Source of the DNA: Gyromitra esculenta
Lineage: Eukaryota > Ascomycota > Pezizomycetes > Pezizales > Discinaceae
Direction of reading: 5' to 3'
Assembly: GCA_038503075.1 (NCBI GenBank)
Contig: JBCAML010000021.1
Coordinates: forward strand, 868,001 to 932,000
DNA length: 64,000 bases
Numbering within the stretch: the stretch's first letter is position 1; every line of letters begins with the position of its first letter. A model generated the notes under the pieces. It did not search any database and was not told where the DNA came from. It saw nothing but the letters and a program-made list of their open reading frames with translations. Made by a program: the position numbers and the translations under genes. Below are positions 43,001-51,945 of the stretch, piece after piece.

Positions 43001-43788
43001 AATACCTACGCTCCTATGTGTCCTATCAACAGGAAGACTGGAGCAAGTGGCTACCGATGGCTGAGTTCTCTGCTAATAACCAAGAGTCAGCTAGTACTAA
43101 AGCCTCTCCCTTCTTTGCGAATTACGGATATCATCCACGCTTCGATACCTCTATTGTTCCAATAAAGACTTCCCCCCAAAGCCTAGATGCGGCATCTTTT
43201 GCTCAGACCATGCAAAATTTGTATGACCATTTACGGACGCAAATAAGGACGGCACAGGATACCCAGGAAACCGCTACTAATAAGCACCGCATGCCAGCTC
43301 CTTCGTACCAAGTGAATGATCAAGTCTTCGTTTCCATGAAGAACATCAGGACAATACGTAACGCTCGAAAACTGGACTGGAAATGGATGGGACCCTATCC
43401 TGTTAAAAAGATAGTGTCTCCCTTTGCGTATGAGATTGACCTTCCTATGTCGGTTAAGTATCATCCGGTTTTTCACGTTTCTTTATTGAAACCCGCGGCC
43501 AACGATCCCCTTCCCGGACAAGTAATTCCTCCACCATCCCCGGTTATAGTTAACGATCAAGAAGAGTACTTTATCGAAAAAATCCTCGAGCAACGAATTC
43601 ACCACGGACGAAGACAGTACCTTATTGAATGGACTGGCTATGCCCATCCTACCTGGGAACCCGCAGAAGATCTTCAGGATACTGCCGCCCTCGAGATATT
43701 TCTAACTACGGTAACTACGACTAGCCCTAAGGTTCGCAGGAGCTCACGTTTAAAACGGGGGGCTACTTTCACGGATGGAACCGGGTAA
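39991..43788 (+). CDS. Chromovirus Pol (PR-RT-RH-IN-chromodomain), intact
   Basis: Open without a stop from 39991, in the -1 frame to gag. Domains in order: protease HALLDTGASGFAF, reverse transcriptase with TAYLDDILIYSD, RNase H with VETDASDFVSGG, integrase zinc part HHDTPAAGHPGRDK...CHVCQKAK, DDE core (FVTGLPESDGYDAIM, TSDRGTQFTAHFW, HPETDGQTERLNA), GPY/F-like WMGPYPVKKIV, and a C-terminal chromodomain EEYFIEKILEQR...YLIEWTGYAHPTWEP. The stop at 43786-43788 lies 20 bp inside the 3' LTR. A CAATTTTTTGC string at about 40037-40047 in the overlap is kept in copy B and may be the frameshift site. The chromodomain would guide integration to marked chromatin. Confidence 0.95.
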   Translation, partial: PYAPGLFPTAATSPASIFCLRVCKRLKRGFKLVQPRSISDPTLVSNFLPLSAFSISGFSVSGISVEDQLDGEHFVVACKISHSNKIINTHALLDTGASGFAFIDQKFASHHSLPLTPLRTHRQLEVIDGRPVASGDITHIAKLDLSIENHQEQAPCFVTQLGHYPLVLGIPWMKHHDVHLQFADKRIEFNSKLCTTHCAPHSPVVVSPAITAPPRLNMSFIGAASFRTLTRKRTHQAYAMSLYEINKLIDNTTTKEEWKSRIPVEYHDFLDMFDKAKAQGLPPRRPYDHKIQLMEGKDAPFGPLYGMSREELIVLKKYIEDNLEKGFIRASSSPAGSPVLFVKKADGSLRLCVDYRGLNAITVKDRYTSPLIRETLDRLAKAQWYTKLDLRDGYHQIRIAEGEEWKTAFRTRYGLYEYQVMPFGLTNAPGTFQRFVNDCLTEYLDIFCTAYLDDILIYSDTFDEHQTHVRKVLQTLKNNNILLKPEKCEFNVQTTKYLGLILTPDGIKMDEEKLKAVREWGTPKSVKDVQAFLGFANFYRRFILGFSKLASPLTALTRKGINFEWTVEAEIAFENLKYAFTTAPILIHFDPDKKIIVETDASDFVSGGVLSQYDDAGILHPVAFFSKKHSPAECNYEIYDKELLAIIRVFEEWRPELEGSKHPIDVISDHKNLEYFMSTKQLNRRQARWAEYLSRFDFVITYRPGSQGGKPDALTRRSGDLPKEGDERLAHQSQVVLKKENIDPKLSLLSASLSNEAAELDALLEKLFLEGYIADKFPKKILLALKNKERQSKEITLSECTNENDKLYYRGNLYVPDYDPLRLEIIKRHHDTPAAGHPGRDKTFELVSRRFYWPKMREIIGRYVRNCHVCQKAKPITQRTQGVLRPLPIPNRPWQEVSMDFVTGLPESDGYDAIMVVVDRLSKMRHLIPCNTTVNSRDVADLYLQHVWKLHGLPTHVTSDRGTQFTAHFWKELCQRLGIQSRMSTAFHPETDGQTERLNAVMEQYLRSYVSYQQEDWSKWLPMAEFSANNQESASTKASPFFANYGYHPRFDTSIVPIKTSPQSLDAASFAQTMQNLYDHLRTQIRTAQDTQETATNKHRMPAPSYQVNDQVFVSMKNIRTIRNARKLDWKWMGPYPVKKIVSPFAYEIDLPMSVKYHPVFHVSLLKPAANDPLPGQVIPPPSPVIVNDQEEYFIEKILEQRIHHGRRQYLIEWTGYAHPTWEPAEDLQDTAALEIFLTTVTTTSPKVRRSSRLKRGATFTDGTG
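43752..43766 (+). promoter_or_regulatory. Polypurine tract of the chromovirus
   Basis: AAAACGGGGGGCTAC directly before the 3' LTR start TTTCACGG. The same GGGGGGCTAC-TTTCA join is seen in copy B at 9602-9612 (minus strand). It primes plus-strand DNA synthesis. Confidence 0.75.
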
Positions 43789-44172
43789 TCGGTTAAGACA
43801 AGGTTGGTTGGAGTAAGCGAAGGATTGTTTGGATATAATGGCTTTGTTGTTCGGTTAGGTTTTGGTTGTTGATTGTACTACGGGAAAGCGGGGTATTTAA
43901 GCGGAGGATTTCGGTCGTTGTTGTTCTTTTCTCTTCTTTCCTTAAGCAACGTTCTCGTTTACCTTCTCCTGTACTTGTTGAAATACTATTTCGATTCTAC
44001 CTCAGAATCCTCGCTGTCGCTGTCCACCTCGCTGCACTTATCTCGCCTGGAGATAGACCCTTCGTAGAACTTGTAGAAACGTTGCACTCTTTGAACGCGT
44101 TGATACCTCATTAAGTAGCACTGCTCACCTTCAGGGATACTGAAGGGCTTAACGAGGAACCCAACCGTGAGA
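43767..44172 (+). mobile_element. 3' LTR of the complete chromovirus
   Basis: 406 bp, TTTCACGG...CCGTGAGA, right TSD TAATG at 44173-44177. Contains the end of pol and all LTR signals. Confidence 0.95.
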
Positions 44173-44339
44173 TAATGTGATTCATATGCCATAACAGATG
44201 CGCTGGGCACATACGCCGGATACATGCGCCATATTAGGAGCTCTTGGAGAGTTTTGTAGATAGAGAATAAAGACTGCAGTTTATTGAAATCAAATACAAA
44301 TCAAGAGAAAGAATACGCTGCTTCGCACCACTTAATTAG

Positions 44340-44968
44340 CTAGTATAGTTCTATCTCCAACCTAACCCTTCCTGCAATAACCTCCAATCCCTTCATTGTA
44401 CACCTCTGCTCAAGCTTTTGCACTGTAAAGCTATGCTAGACTCCTGCCTTTAATGCCTGCACCAGCTTTCAACCTACAGCTTTTGAGAATGACATCCTTC
44501 CACAATGAAACTCTTTGCGGAGTAGAGCTATTCCAACAGTTTTGCCTTCCTCCGATTGACCATAATAGATATCTAACATATAGCGAGCACCTAGCTTGGG
44601 CTTTTTGTGAGGTAGGTTGTAGTCAAAATGCTGGTGATCTAATAGCTAGTCAATCTCAATATCTCTACAAAAAAGGCCTATAAGCATACAGATAATGCAT
44701 AACCTTTTACCCTCAAATGGACGCTCTTCTAGGGTGAAATCCTCCACCTCCCAATCTGAAGACTGTGTTGCTGCTGCTGCAGCAGGAGAATCTAACACAA
44801 CCAATTCGGGTTCTGGAGGACGCTGGAGGAAGGGGGAGGTGGATGGAACGGCCCCAATATGGCTGGCGCATGCTGAGGGGAGGTTGAAGTAAAAGAAATA
44901 GGGGGAGTAGAAGGGAAAAACTCAGTAGCAGAAGCTGGGTAAAATTCAGGGTCGAACATTGCAGGCAT
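44340..44968 (-). CDS. Unknown intron-containing gene of the H3-like element
   Basis: Minus strand from ATG 44968 (MPAMFDPEFYPASATEFF, then a Pro/Ser-rich part). Two introns fit GT...AG: 44639-44710 and 44423-44473. Spliced, it reads PELVVLDSPAAAAATQSSDW, EERPFEG, then DHQHFDYNLPHKKPKLGARY, LRKEFHCGRMSFSKAV and QKLEQRCTMKGLEVIAGRVR, ending LEIELY. One base shift or an extra tiny intron is needed near 44800-44870 to join the start to the rest. I recognise no family. Because it lies with the H3-like gene between ACATACGCC repeats, it may be an element gene. Confidence 0.5.
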
Positions 44969-44977
44969 GCTGGGTGT

Positions 44978-45568
44978 AGAAGAAAGAGAGTAGGAAAGAA
45001 CTGGGATTATATAAAGCAGTGGGAGTGAGTGGCCTATTATACCCAATTTGTAAGGAACTGACTGAACATATTCCAGTCAATACATACACCAGTCAACACA
45101 TACGCCGATTTAGGCCTTATTTGCTTGAACTACGCTAGATGCATATATTCACAAAATATCAGTCGATCTGGAGGTCAGTTATTATCCTTCAGCTGGTTGC
45201 GAGAAGCTCTCGAGGGGAGCATTAGCAGTTGAGCAAAGCTTTAATCGCCGAGTACTACCTTTTTCGGCACGCTGTATATTCTCATGGTTCAGTGGGTCGG
45301 CTCTTCCCCACTTAAATTGGTAGCCCACAGACCACTCCAATATTCAACTGACACAGTCTCACGGAGCTTACAGATCCAGCAGCTCACATATCAGAGAGAT
45401 CATAGCTTCGACCACTCAAAGCCTCGTCAACTCTAGGCTTACATTCAATCTAATCGAGTTACCGAAAGGACAGTACATACGCCAGTGGGTACATACGCCA
45501 AAAAACAAGTGTGTAGATATGGAGGTTTTTATATATTCCCTAGATCTCTCCTATCTAGCAGCTAGGAG
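44978..45568. other. No gene; ACATACGCC repeats
   Basis: Upstream DNA of the preceding gene, with ACATACACC/ACATACGCC at about 45074-45095 and two copies at 45475-45505. Nothing coding. 45506-45568 lies between the candidate element end and the LINE. Confidence 0.4.
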
Positions 45569-47349
45569 CATCCTCTGTCCCTGCTACAACCTCTTCGATT
45601 GAAAGTTCACCACCACCTTTTGCATTGCAACAGTGTTACACACAGCCAAAGGTTTTTAGCACTTCAGCTTCATTTTATTACCCCGCTCCTAAAAACAAGT
45701 TAGATCCTTGTTTTAACAACACCTCTCCGATTGCATGTCTTCAGAAGACACAGCAAGAATTTTTACACCTCTCTTCCCCTCCTTCCAAAGAGGTTAAGCT
45801 TCTACCACTCCTGCTTCCTCCACAACAGCCATGGTGGAATCCAGAATCCCCTCCCCATCGAAACGGCAGAGAGCTGACACCTCTCCTCCATCGCCACCTG
45901 TCTTTTCCCACCCTACACACTGGATTAATGCAATCCATAACAAGGACAGCAGGATCACAGGAGCCCCCATGACCCTCAAGACAGTGAGCCAGTGCCTTAC
46001 AAAGGCTAACGAACAGAATCTCGTACATGTTACCTCCCTTCTTAATATGATCCAGCATCTACAAAGCAAGGTCAACCTAATCAAAGAGGCCGCAAAGAGT
46101 CCAGCACCTCTCCTCGACATGTTTCCAGAGTCTCCAACTTTGAGCAAACAAGAGTGCATGCACCTCCTCACAGTAGGAAAAGCAGTGCCCCCAGCAACAC
46201 CTGCACCTTTTAGTGCTCCTCCTCTTACTGCACCTGCTGCTGCTATTCCAGCTCCTCCTATCCCAAAGCCTTTGCAATGGGCTCAGGTGGCCGCCAGCAA
46301 ACCCAAGAGAAAAGCCCAACCAGCAAAGGCCAAACAGGCTGCGAACGCACCTGCCCCTAAGACTTCATCTTCTCCTCCTACCATCACTCCCACCATGCTT
46401 GCACGCCGTTAGATTGTCAAACACGACAGCACTCCCCTTTCTCAAGGGTCAATCATGGAACTCAGAGATAAACTTAACTCTGCCATTGGTTCCATCACCA
46501 TCCAATCTGTGGCAATAGACACACATTCTCAGAATGTGTCGTTGATAGTCATGAATAACATGTTTGCCAACACCCACTACAGAAAAGTTGGTCAATTTCT
46601 CCACCTCATCCCAGGTGCTCATTCCCTCCACATAGACGAACCACTGCACCAACTTGTAGTTCATGGTATCCCAACCTCACTGGAGCCTTCAGCTATTCAG
46701 CAAGAGCTCTGCAACTTTAACCTCAGCCTCACTATGGACACTCCCCCAAGATGGCTCACACTATCTGAGAAATGAAGAAGAAAGACAGTTTCTTCAATTG
46801 TCATCACCCTCTCTGGCCCCAAAGCTAATGAAATTGCCAATCACACTCACTGTTTTGCCTTCTCTACCACTGTCCGAGCTGAACGCAAGCTTCGTTTTGG
46901 ACCCTCCATCCAGTACTCCCAATGCCACAAATTTGGACACCATACCAACAAATGCGCAACCAACCATGCTGTCGCAGATGTGTTGGACTCCATCCTGCTG
47001 CAGCTCATACCTGTTCCACTCTCTACAATCTCTTCTTCCCTCTCAAAGTCTTCAAATAGATTGGCCTCAGGTTTGAAGCCAATTTGTCACCATTTCATCA
47101 CTTCAAACAACACTTTTTGAAAGCCAACAAAACATTCCTCTTCCTCTGTTGCTTGTCCCCAGCTGGGACAGGTCTCACCTCATACAATAACAGATGATTG
47201 GCCTAGGCTGTCATTCTCCCCACAATGCTCTTTGGCTCCGCTGTCTTCACACCCAACAATTCCTCTCTCACCCTCCTCCAATGCCTTTGGGACAAAGTAC
47301 TCCACTGGGTCACCAACTGCATTACATCAACCAATTCACTCACCCAATG
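45569..47349 (+). pseudogene. LINE 5' half with internal deletion (ORF1 joined to ORF2 C-terminus)
   Basis: Starts CATCCTCTGTCCC. ORF1 from 45735 on with GAPMTLKTVSQCLTKANEQN, PKPLQWAQVAASKPKRKAQP, MELRDKLNSAIGSI and a zinc knuckle region near 46920-46950. ORF1 has stops near 45800, 46412 and 46775. At about 47055-47075 it jumps straight to the ORF2 C-terminal region (the same region as 63200-63310), so most of ORF2 including RT is missing. It ends at NSLTQC at the LTR-X; the rest of this LINE is at 26733-27786. Confidence 0.8.
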
Positions 47350-48078
47350 TGTAAGACCGGTACCTCTTACCGCACAGGAAATCTCCAAGAAGCTTTAGAT
47401 AACAATCTAGACACTATAACCTGCCCAGTTGCTATCCGCAACACAATACACAGGCGCAAGTCCTAACTGCTTCTTATGAACCACCAAAAGATAACAGTAG
47501 GGTTCATGGTAGGGATCGAGCAAGGTTCCATGAAGAACTTCCAATAGTAAGGTTTAATAACTAACACTGAAGGGCCAAGGCCTTGCTAAGCAAGATAAAA
47601 GTAATTCACAAGTAATAGAGTAAATTGCATGGAAGTGATTTTGCTAGAAACAATATAATATTAATAAGGCTCAGTCTTCGTTGCGAATGATCAGGAAGAA
47701 GACCCTTCTCAATGGCTGAACACTGGACTACTTATAGTAGTCAAGTGTCGAATACAAAGGCTATGTAATAACATGAACGAACATAACAAAATCCCAAAGA
47801 CCCTGAAAACGCTTTCCTTTGCTCCTACCCTTCTCATTATTGTATGGCGTGATTGTCACAATTAACCGGCGACGCAACGTATAAGCAAATCGGGGAAGTG
47901 TCGATCGAAAGAGTCAGCCATTGATGATACAAGGAAACCAAACATCCAATCTGAATCTTATTAATCATCAACCAAGATTAATAATAACCTACATGGTTGG
48001 GGATTGAACGCTAGTATATATATGTGCATTGTAAGCGAACTCAAGTCGTAACCAACTAAGTTACCAATAGGTATAACA
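47350..48078 (+). mobile_element. LTR-X, 729 bp, at the right inversion breakpoint
   Basis: TGTAAGACC...GGTATAACA. Left flank CAATG, right flank GAAGC; no match between them, but both match flanks of 27787-28515 with one difference each. Confidence 0.9.
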
Positions 48079-48297
48079 GAAGCTTTCAGGGTAGGTATGG
48101 TAACTATGACTAGTCGCTTAGCAGTACCAGAGCTTTCCCTGGGACCTAAAGCATGTGCTCCCAGGAGTCCCATGGGACATATAAGTGGGTTCCAGGGGTA
48201 TCAAAGAATCCCACAGGACCGGGTGGTGTCCTTACAGTCCCGTGTGTCCCAGGAGCGTACAGGGATACCCTGGTATCATTTTTAACTTTTCCTGATG
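48079..48297 (-). mobile_element. TIR element Y, left part
   Basis: Reads, reversed, from CATCAGGAAAAGTTAAAAATG to TACCTACCCTGAAAGC. Its continuation GCCTCTACATC is at 28516. Ends with CTGATG at 48297. Confidence 0.75.
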
Positions 48298-48462
48298 AGC
48301 CCCTCCAACTCCAACTCCACAAAGAGGCCTTTTGTAAAGGGGCCCCTCCTAGAGACAAGGACTGTGGAGTGTAGCTGTGCAAATGTGTATGTGTATGTAG
48401 GATAAAGATAAATGCTTCAGCAGAAAGTTGTTGCTCGCAAAACTTAATTTAATTAAGGTTGG

Positions 48463-49294
48463 CATCAGGAAAAGTTAAAAATGATCCCAGGGAATCCCTT
48501 TACGCTCCTGGGACACACGGGACTGTAGAGACACCACCCGGTCCCATGGAATTCTTTGATACCCCTGGGACCCCCTTATATGTCCCATGGGACTCCTGGG
48601 AGCACATGCTTTAGGTCCCAGGGAGAGCTCTGGTACTGCTAAGCGACTAGTCATAGTTACCCAACCTAGCCCGAAAGCCTCTACATTTTGCTCATATGGT
48701 ATCATGTATGCCTCAAACAGAGAATTATCTTTATTTATCTATGTACAAAACGCTCACTATACACACACTTAAATATGCCTCTCCTAGCAGCGGCAAAAGG
48801 TCCTGCGGCTGGCGGAAGCTCCTGCTTCTGGCGGGGGTGGAGGAAGCTGCTGCTGTTGGAGTTGTGGAAGCTGCGGCTGGTAGTGAGGGCAGAGGAACCC
48901 GCTGCTAGCAGATCCTGCTGCTGCAGGCAAAGGCGCAGGACCCTGCTATTGGCGGACCCTGCTGTTGCTCGCGGGGGCAGAGGAACCTGCTGCCCCTGCT
49001 GTTGGTAGGGGGAAGTTGCTCTTGTTGCTGTTGGGCATTGATGTTGCTGTTTGAGAAGTGCTGAAAACGAAGTGTTTTCATAACAAACAGAAAAGGCCGG
49101 GTAACTATTGGTAGGTAGGGTTAGGGTTCATGGTCCACCAAGACCCTCCTGGAACTTGGTTTTTTGGTCCTAGGACACTCCTGGGACCATGCCCATGGGC
49201 CCAGGGACTCCCCAGCAGTCATGTCTTCCCATGGGACAACCAGGGTCCCAGGGACATTGCCTAATGTCCCTGGGACCAATATACGTTGCTGATG
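48463..49294 (+). mobile_element. TIR element Y, complete copy, 832 bp
   Basis: CATCAGGAAAAGTTAAAAATG ... ATACGTTGCTGATG, uninterrupted. Both ends carry CCCAGGGA/TCCCTGGGA blocks. The centre has GCTGCTGG-like repeats and no conserved frame. A target duplication is not clear (GG and GC). The 165 bp before it (48298-48462) hold no gene. Confidence 0.7.
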
Positions 49295-49513
49295 GCCCCC
49301 CTGTAGCTTCGCAGGTAACTCGCTATTGCTACTATCTTGGGAAGATGACGATGCTTTGCAGGTGGCTGTGATCTCGATACTTTTGAACTAGTTATCCTGA
49401 CCAATGACCTTGAACCAACCTGTACTTACTTCCTTCAGGTTCTACTGTGGCAGGTTTGCATTCCGTTGCTGCGTTAACGCTTATCTCTGACTGCTGATTG
49501 TAACGCATGGTAG

Positions 49514-49920
49514 TTTCACAGATAAAGTCGAGTGATGGGTGAGGGTTCGGTAAAGGGTTCCAAAGGGTTATGGGGTACAGAGAATAATCTCTTTGTTGTT
49601 CGGGCTCTCTCGGTTAAAGGTTATTAGTAGGAAAGTGGGGTATTTAAGTCATGGATTTCGGTTATTCTTGTTGTTTTCCTTTCCTTCCTTAAGCAACGTT
49701 CTCTTTTCACTTCTATTGTATTGTTATAATATCATCTCGGTTCTATCTCAGAACCCTCGCTGTCGCTGTCCTCGCTGCTACACTTAATTCACCTTGAGTT
49801 AGACCCCACCGTAGAACTTGTAGACACCTCACACTCCTCTAATGTGTTGGTACCTCGTTTAAGTAACACTGCTCATCTTCAGGGATACTGAAGAGTTTCA
49901 CGAGGGACTGAACTGTGTGA
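49514..49920 (+). mobile_element. Solo LTR, Gypsy family A, TSD GGTAG/TGTAG
   Basis: TTTCACAG...CTGTGTGA. The flanks differ by one base. The LTR is more diverged than others, so it is an older insertion. Confidence 0.8.
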
Positions 49921-50039
49921 TGTAGACTCAATTAAGCCTGAGGATTACGCACACATTCCAAGCGACAGAGCCTGCTGAAGAATACTGCATCGGCAGAAGG
50001 ATCCGCTTTCGCTGTCTCCTCACCTCTCTGCTAGCGTTA

Positions 50040-50297
50040 GTCTTGGAGTGGGGTGGAAACAGGGCACCCCATACCCCGCCCCGCCCTGTCAGGGCTGGGC
50101 ACTCTGTGCACACCATCTGGGCGGGGTGAAAGTCAATTCTCCACCCCGTTAACCTACATTGGCATATGTTAATTGATGGGGCCCCGATGGGGCCCCGCCA
50201 GTTATTGTCCTGACGGGGCGGAGGCCAATATTTTCGTCCCGTCCCATCGATGGGGCAGGGCGAGAGAGGTCTGCCCCACCCAGCCCCACCCCAAGAC
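50040..50297. mobile_element. GC-rich MITE, 258 bp
   Basis: Ends GTCTTGGAGTGGGGTGG and CCAGCCCCACCCCAAGAC are inverted repeats. The interior is full of GGGGC/GCCCC blocks, including GATGGGGCCCCGATGGGGCC. No coding frame. A similar end occurs at 35334. Confidence 0.65.
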
Positions 50298-50389
50298 CTT
50301 TGCTACTCTCTGCCTTCAGCCTGGGGACCTGACATTGCTGCAAGACAATTGGCAGGAGTCAGGGCGACATTCCAAGCCTCCAACTTCGG

Positions 50390-50430
50390 GTGCTCATAAT
50401 AATAATAATCATAATAATAATATAATCTTA
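50390..50430. repeat. AT microsatellite (ATA)n
   Basis: Repeated ATAATA with two interruptions (CATAATAATAATAATCATAAT). Confidence 0.8.
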
Positions 50431-50670
50431 GTAGAACTACAGGACCACATGTAACCAATCCTCCATCTCACACCAGCATGGCACAGTAAAACACAGTACA
50501 AGGCCTCATCCTCCACCCTACGCCCCCAATACATAATAGAAAGGAAAAACAACATAAGGAAAAACATAGGAAAAACAAATTTAACCCAACAGCAGCCTCC
50601 TCTGTCACACATCATAAACAAATGAATCTCGCATGGCCTTCCATGCCAAGTAACATAAGAGATGAACAAA

Positions 50671-51000
50671 ACGTTAAGCGTTATCAATAAAGTCCTCCTC
50701 TGCCGCACCTTCTTCCACCGTGTACGGCTCAAACAAACATAAACCTATTTGCTTCAAGAACTTCAACAAAGGAAAAACATCTTTCTTAGGAAATAACATA
50801 TCCGCCTTTGTACAATTTATGCCCATCTCCCTCAGGGCCACTTTTCTTTGCTGTGCAAACAATTTGTAATCTCAATTCAAGTGATCAGAGATAAGGGTAT
50901 CCCCACAGTCACAGGTCTTCTCTTCAGTGTCAAAGGGTGTCATATCTGCCCTAGTCGTGCTTGTTCTGGCTTTAAAAAGGAACTGTGCCATGTGGATCCG
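50671..51000 (-). pseudogene. 3' remnant of a second LINE family
   Basis: Minus strand reads HMAQFLFKARTSTTRADMTP, CDCGDTLISDHLN, a stop, then LFAQQRKVALREMGINCTKA and ends EEDFIDNA. The order 'A-L-R-T, C-x-C-G, H, R' is like the C-terminal tail found after RNase H in fungal non-LTR elements (for example the Tad group). It differs from the LINE family elsewhere in the window. Short and broken. Confidence 0.45.
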
Positions 51001-51149
51001 TATGGAAGCTTCAGGCCCAGAAAAGGTGGGGTTAACTTCATCAGCAAAAAACTTTCACCTCCTTTAGTTCCTCCTGGATCACCACAGACCTCGTGGATTG
51101 CTCGCACCTATGTCTCCCTCCATGGAGGGCGCATATCCGATCAACCTCG

Positions 51150-51930
51150 GCTTGTAGACCCTGCACCTTGGCCTTCGTCTCGTGGACCCTTGTAGACCTC
51201 TCTGGACCATCACCCTTTATTCTTCAACCATCACGTCTTTATTCCAGACCTTCCTCGATTCTGTAGACCCTGTTGTCTATTGCTCATTTGTCTTCTTGAT
51301 TTGGCGAACCCTCTGCAGACCTGCTGCGTTGTGCTCTTGTTTCCTCCCATTACTTGCGACCCTGTCGCAGACCTTCAGTTCTCCCATTTCGGCTCCTCTA
51401 GCGACTCTTGCCTTTCTCCTGGTCCTTCGAAAATCCTGCTGGTCTTTGTTTTTATTGTCGTTAATTGCTCACGACATACCTGTGTGTCTTCTGGATTTTC
51501 TCTTCTTTATTCTGGATCTTCGTGCCACAGCCCAGTGTCCACCCGGAATTATTTTATCCCCCTTATTATTAAACCGGATCTCCTAGACCATGGGCAATCA
51601 ATTTTGAGGTTTTCCAGACCCCTGCCTGTGATATGCGGATCTATTATACGTTGATCGTTGACTATTCATTGATTTAGTCTATATATGTAGTTTACTCTCT
51701 TTACATAGCTTTGCTAATATTCTATCGAACCTCTCTCGACCGCGATCCCATAACATTACTTCCTCAGACCCATACCGCTTCTTCCTCGAACACCAATAGC
51801 CATTCTGTTACTCCGGTCTCCTACTCACTCGCTGTTACTATATCTTCGATATCACTTCCCATCTCATCTGTATACCCTTAGGTGACCACTACATCCTCTG
51901 TTAATTGGAACCGCTTGTATATACTCTCTT
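51150..51930. other. No gene; cluster of (G/C)(C/T)AGACC motifs
   Basis: At least eight AGACC copies, all on the plus strand, between 51154 and 51620, far above chance (about one per 1 kb per strand). No transposase or other frame is convincing; the T-rich frame at 51182-51654 is probably chance. See findings. Confidence 0.4.
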
Positions 51931-51945
51931 CAAGTTTCTCCACAA

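Larger units (their letters stand above)
35576..45505. mobile_element. Candidate DNA element carrying a histone H3-like gene
   Basis: Bounded on the left by TGGCGTATGTATGCC (35579) and on the right by two ACATACGCC copies (45475-45505), in inverted orientation. More copies or variants of GGCGTATGTA/ACATACGCC lie at 36007-36040, 36722, 38241-38300 and 44205-45095. A complete chromovirus (38313-44172) with TSD TAATG interrupts it; without that the element would be about 4.1 kb. It holds three genes: H3-like (minus), acidic protein (plus) and an unknown intron-containing gene (minus). I found no recognised transposase, so mobility is inferred from the repeat pattern alone. Exact ends and target duplication are not established. 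Confidence 0.5.

Noticed and set aside
26733..45569. A target duplication for the reunited LINE
   Set aside because: After undoing the inversion, the flanks (CAACTGG side and GCTAGGAG side) do not match; only the LTR-X duplications support the join.
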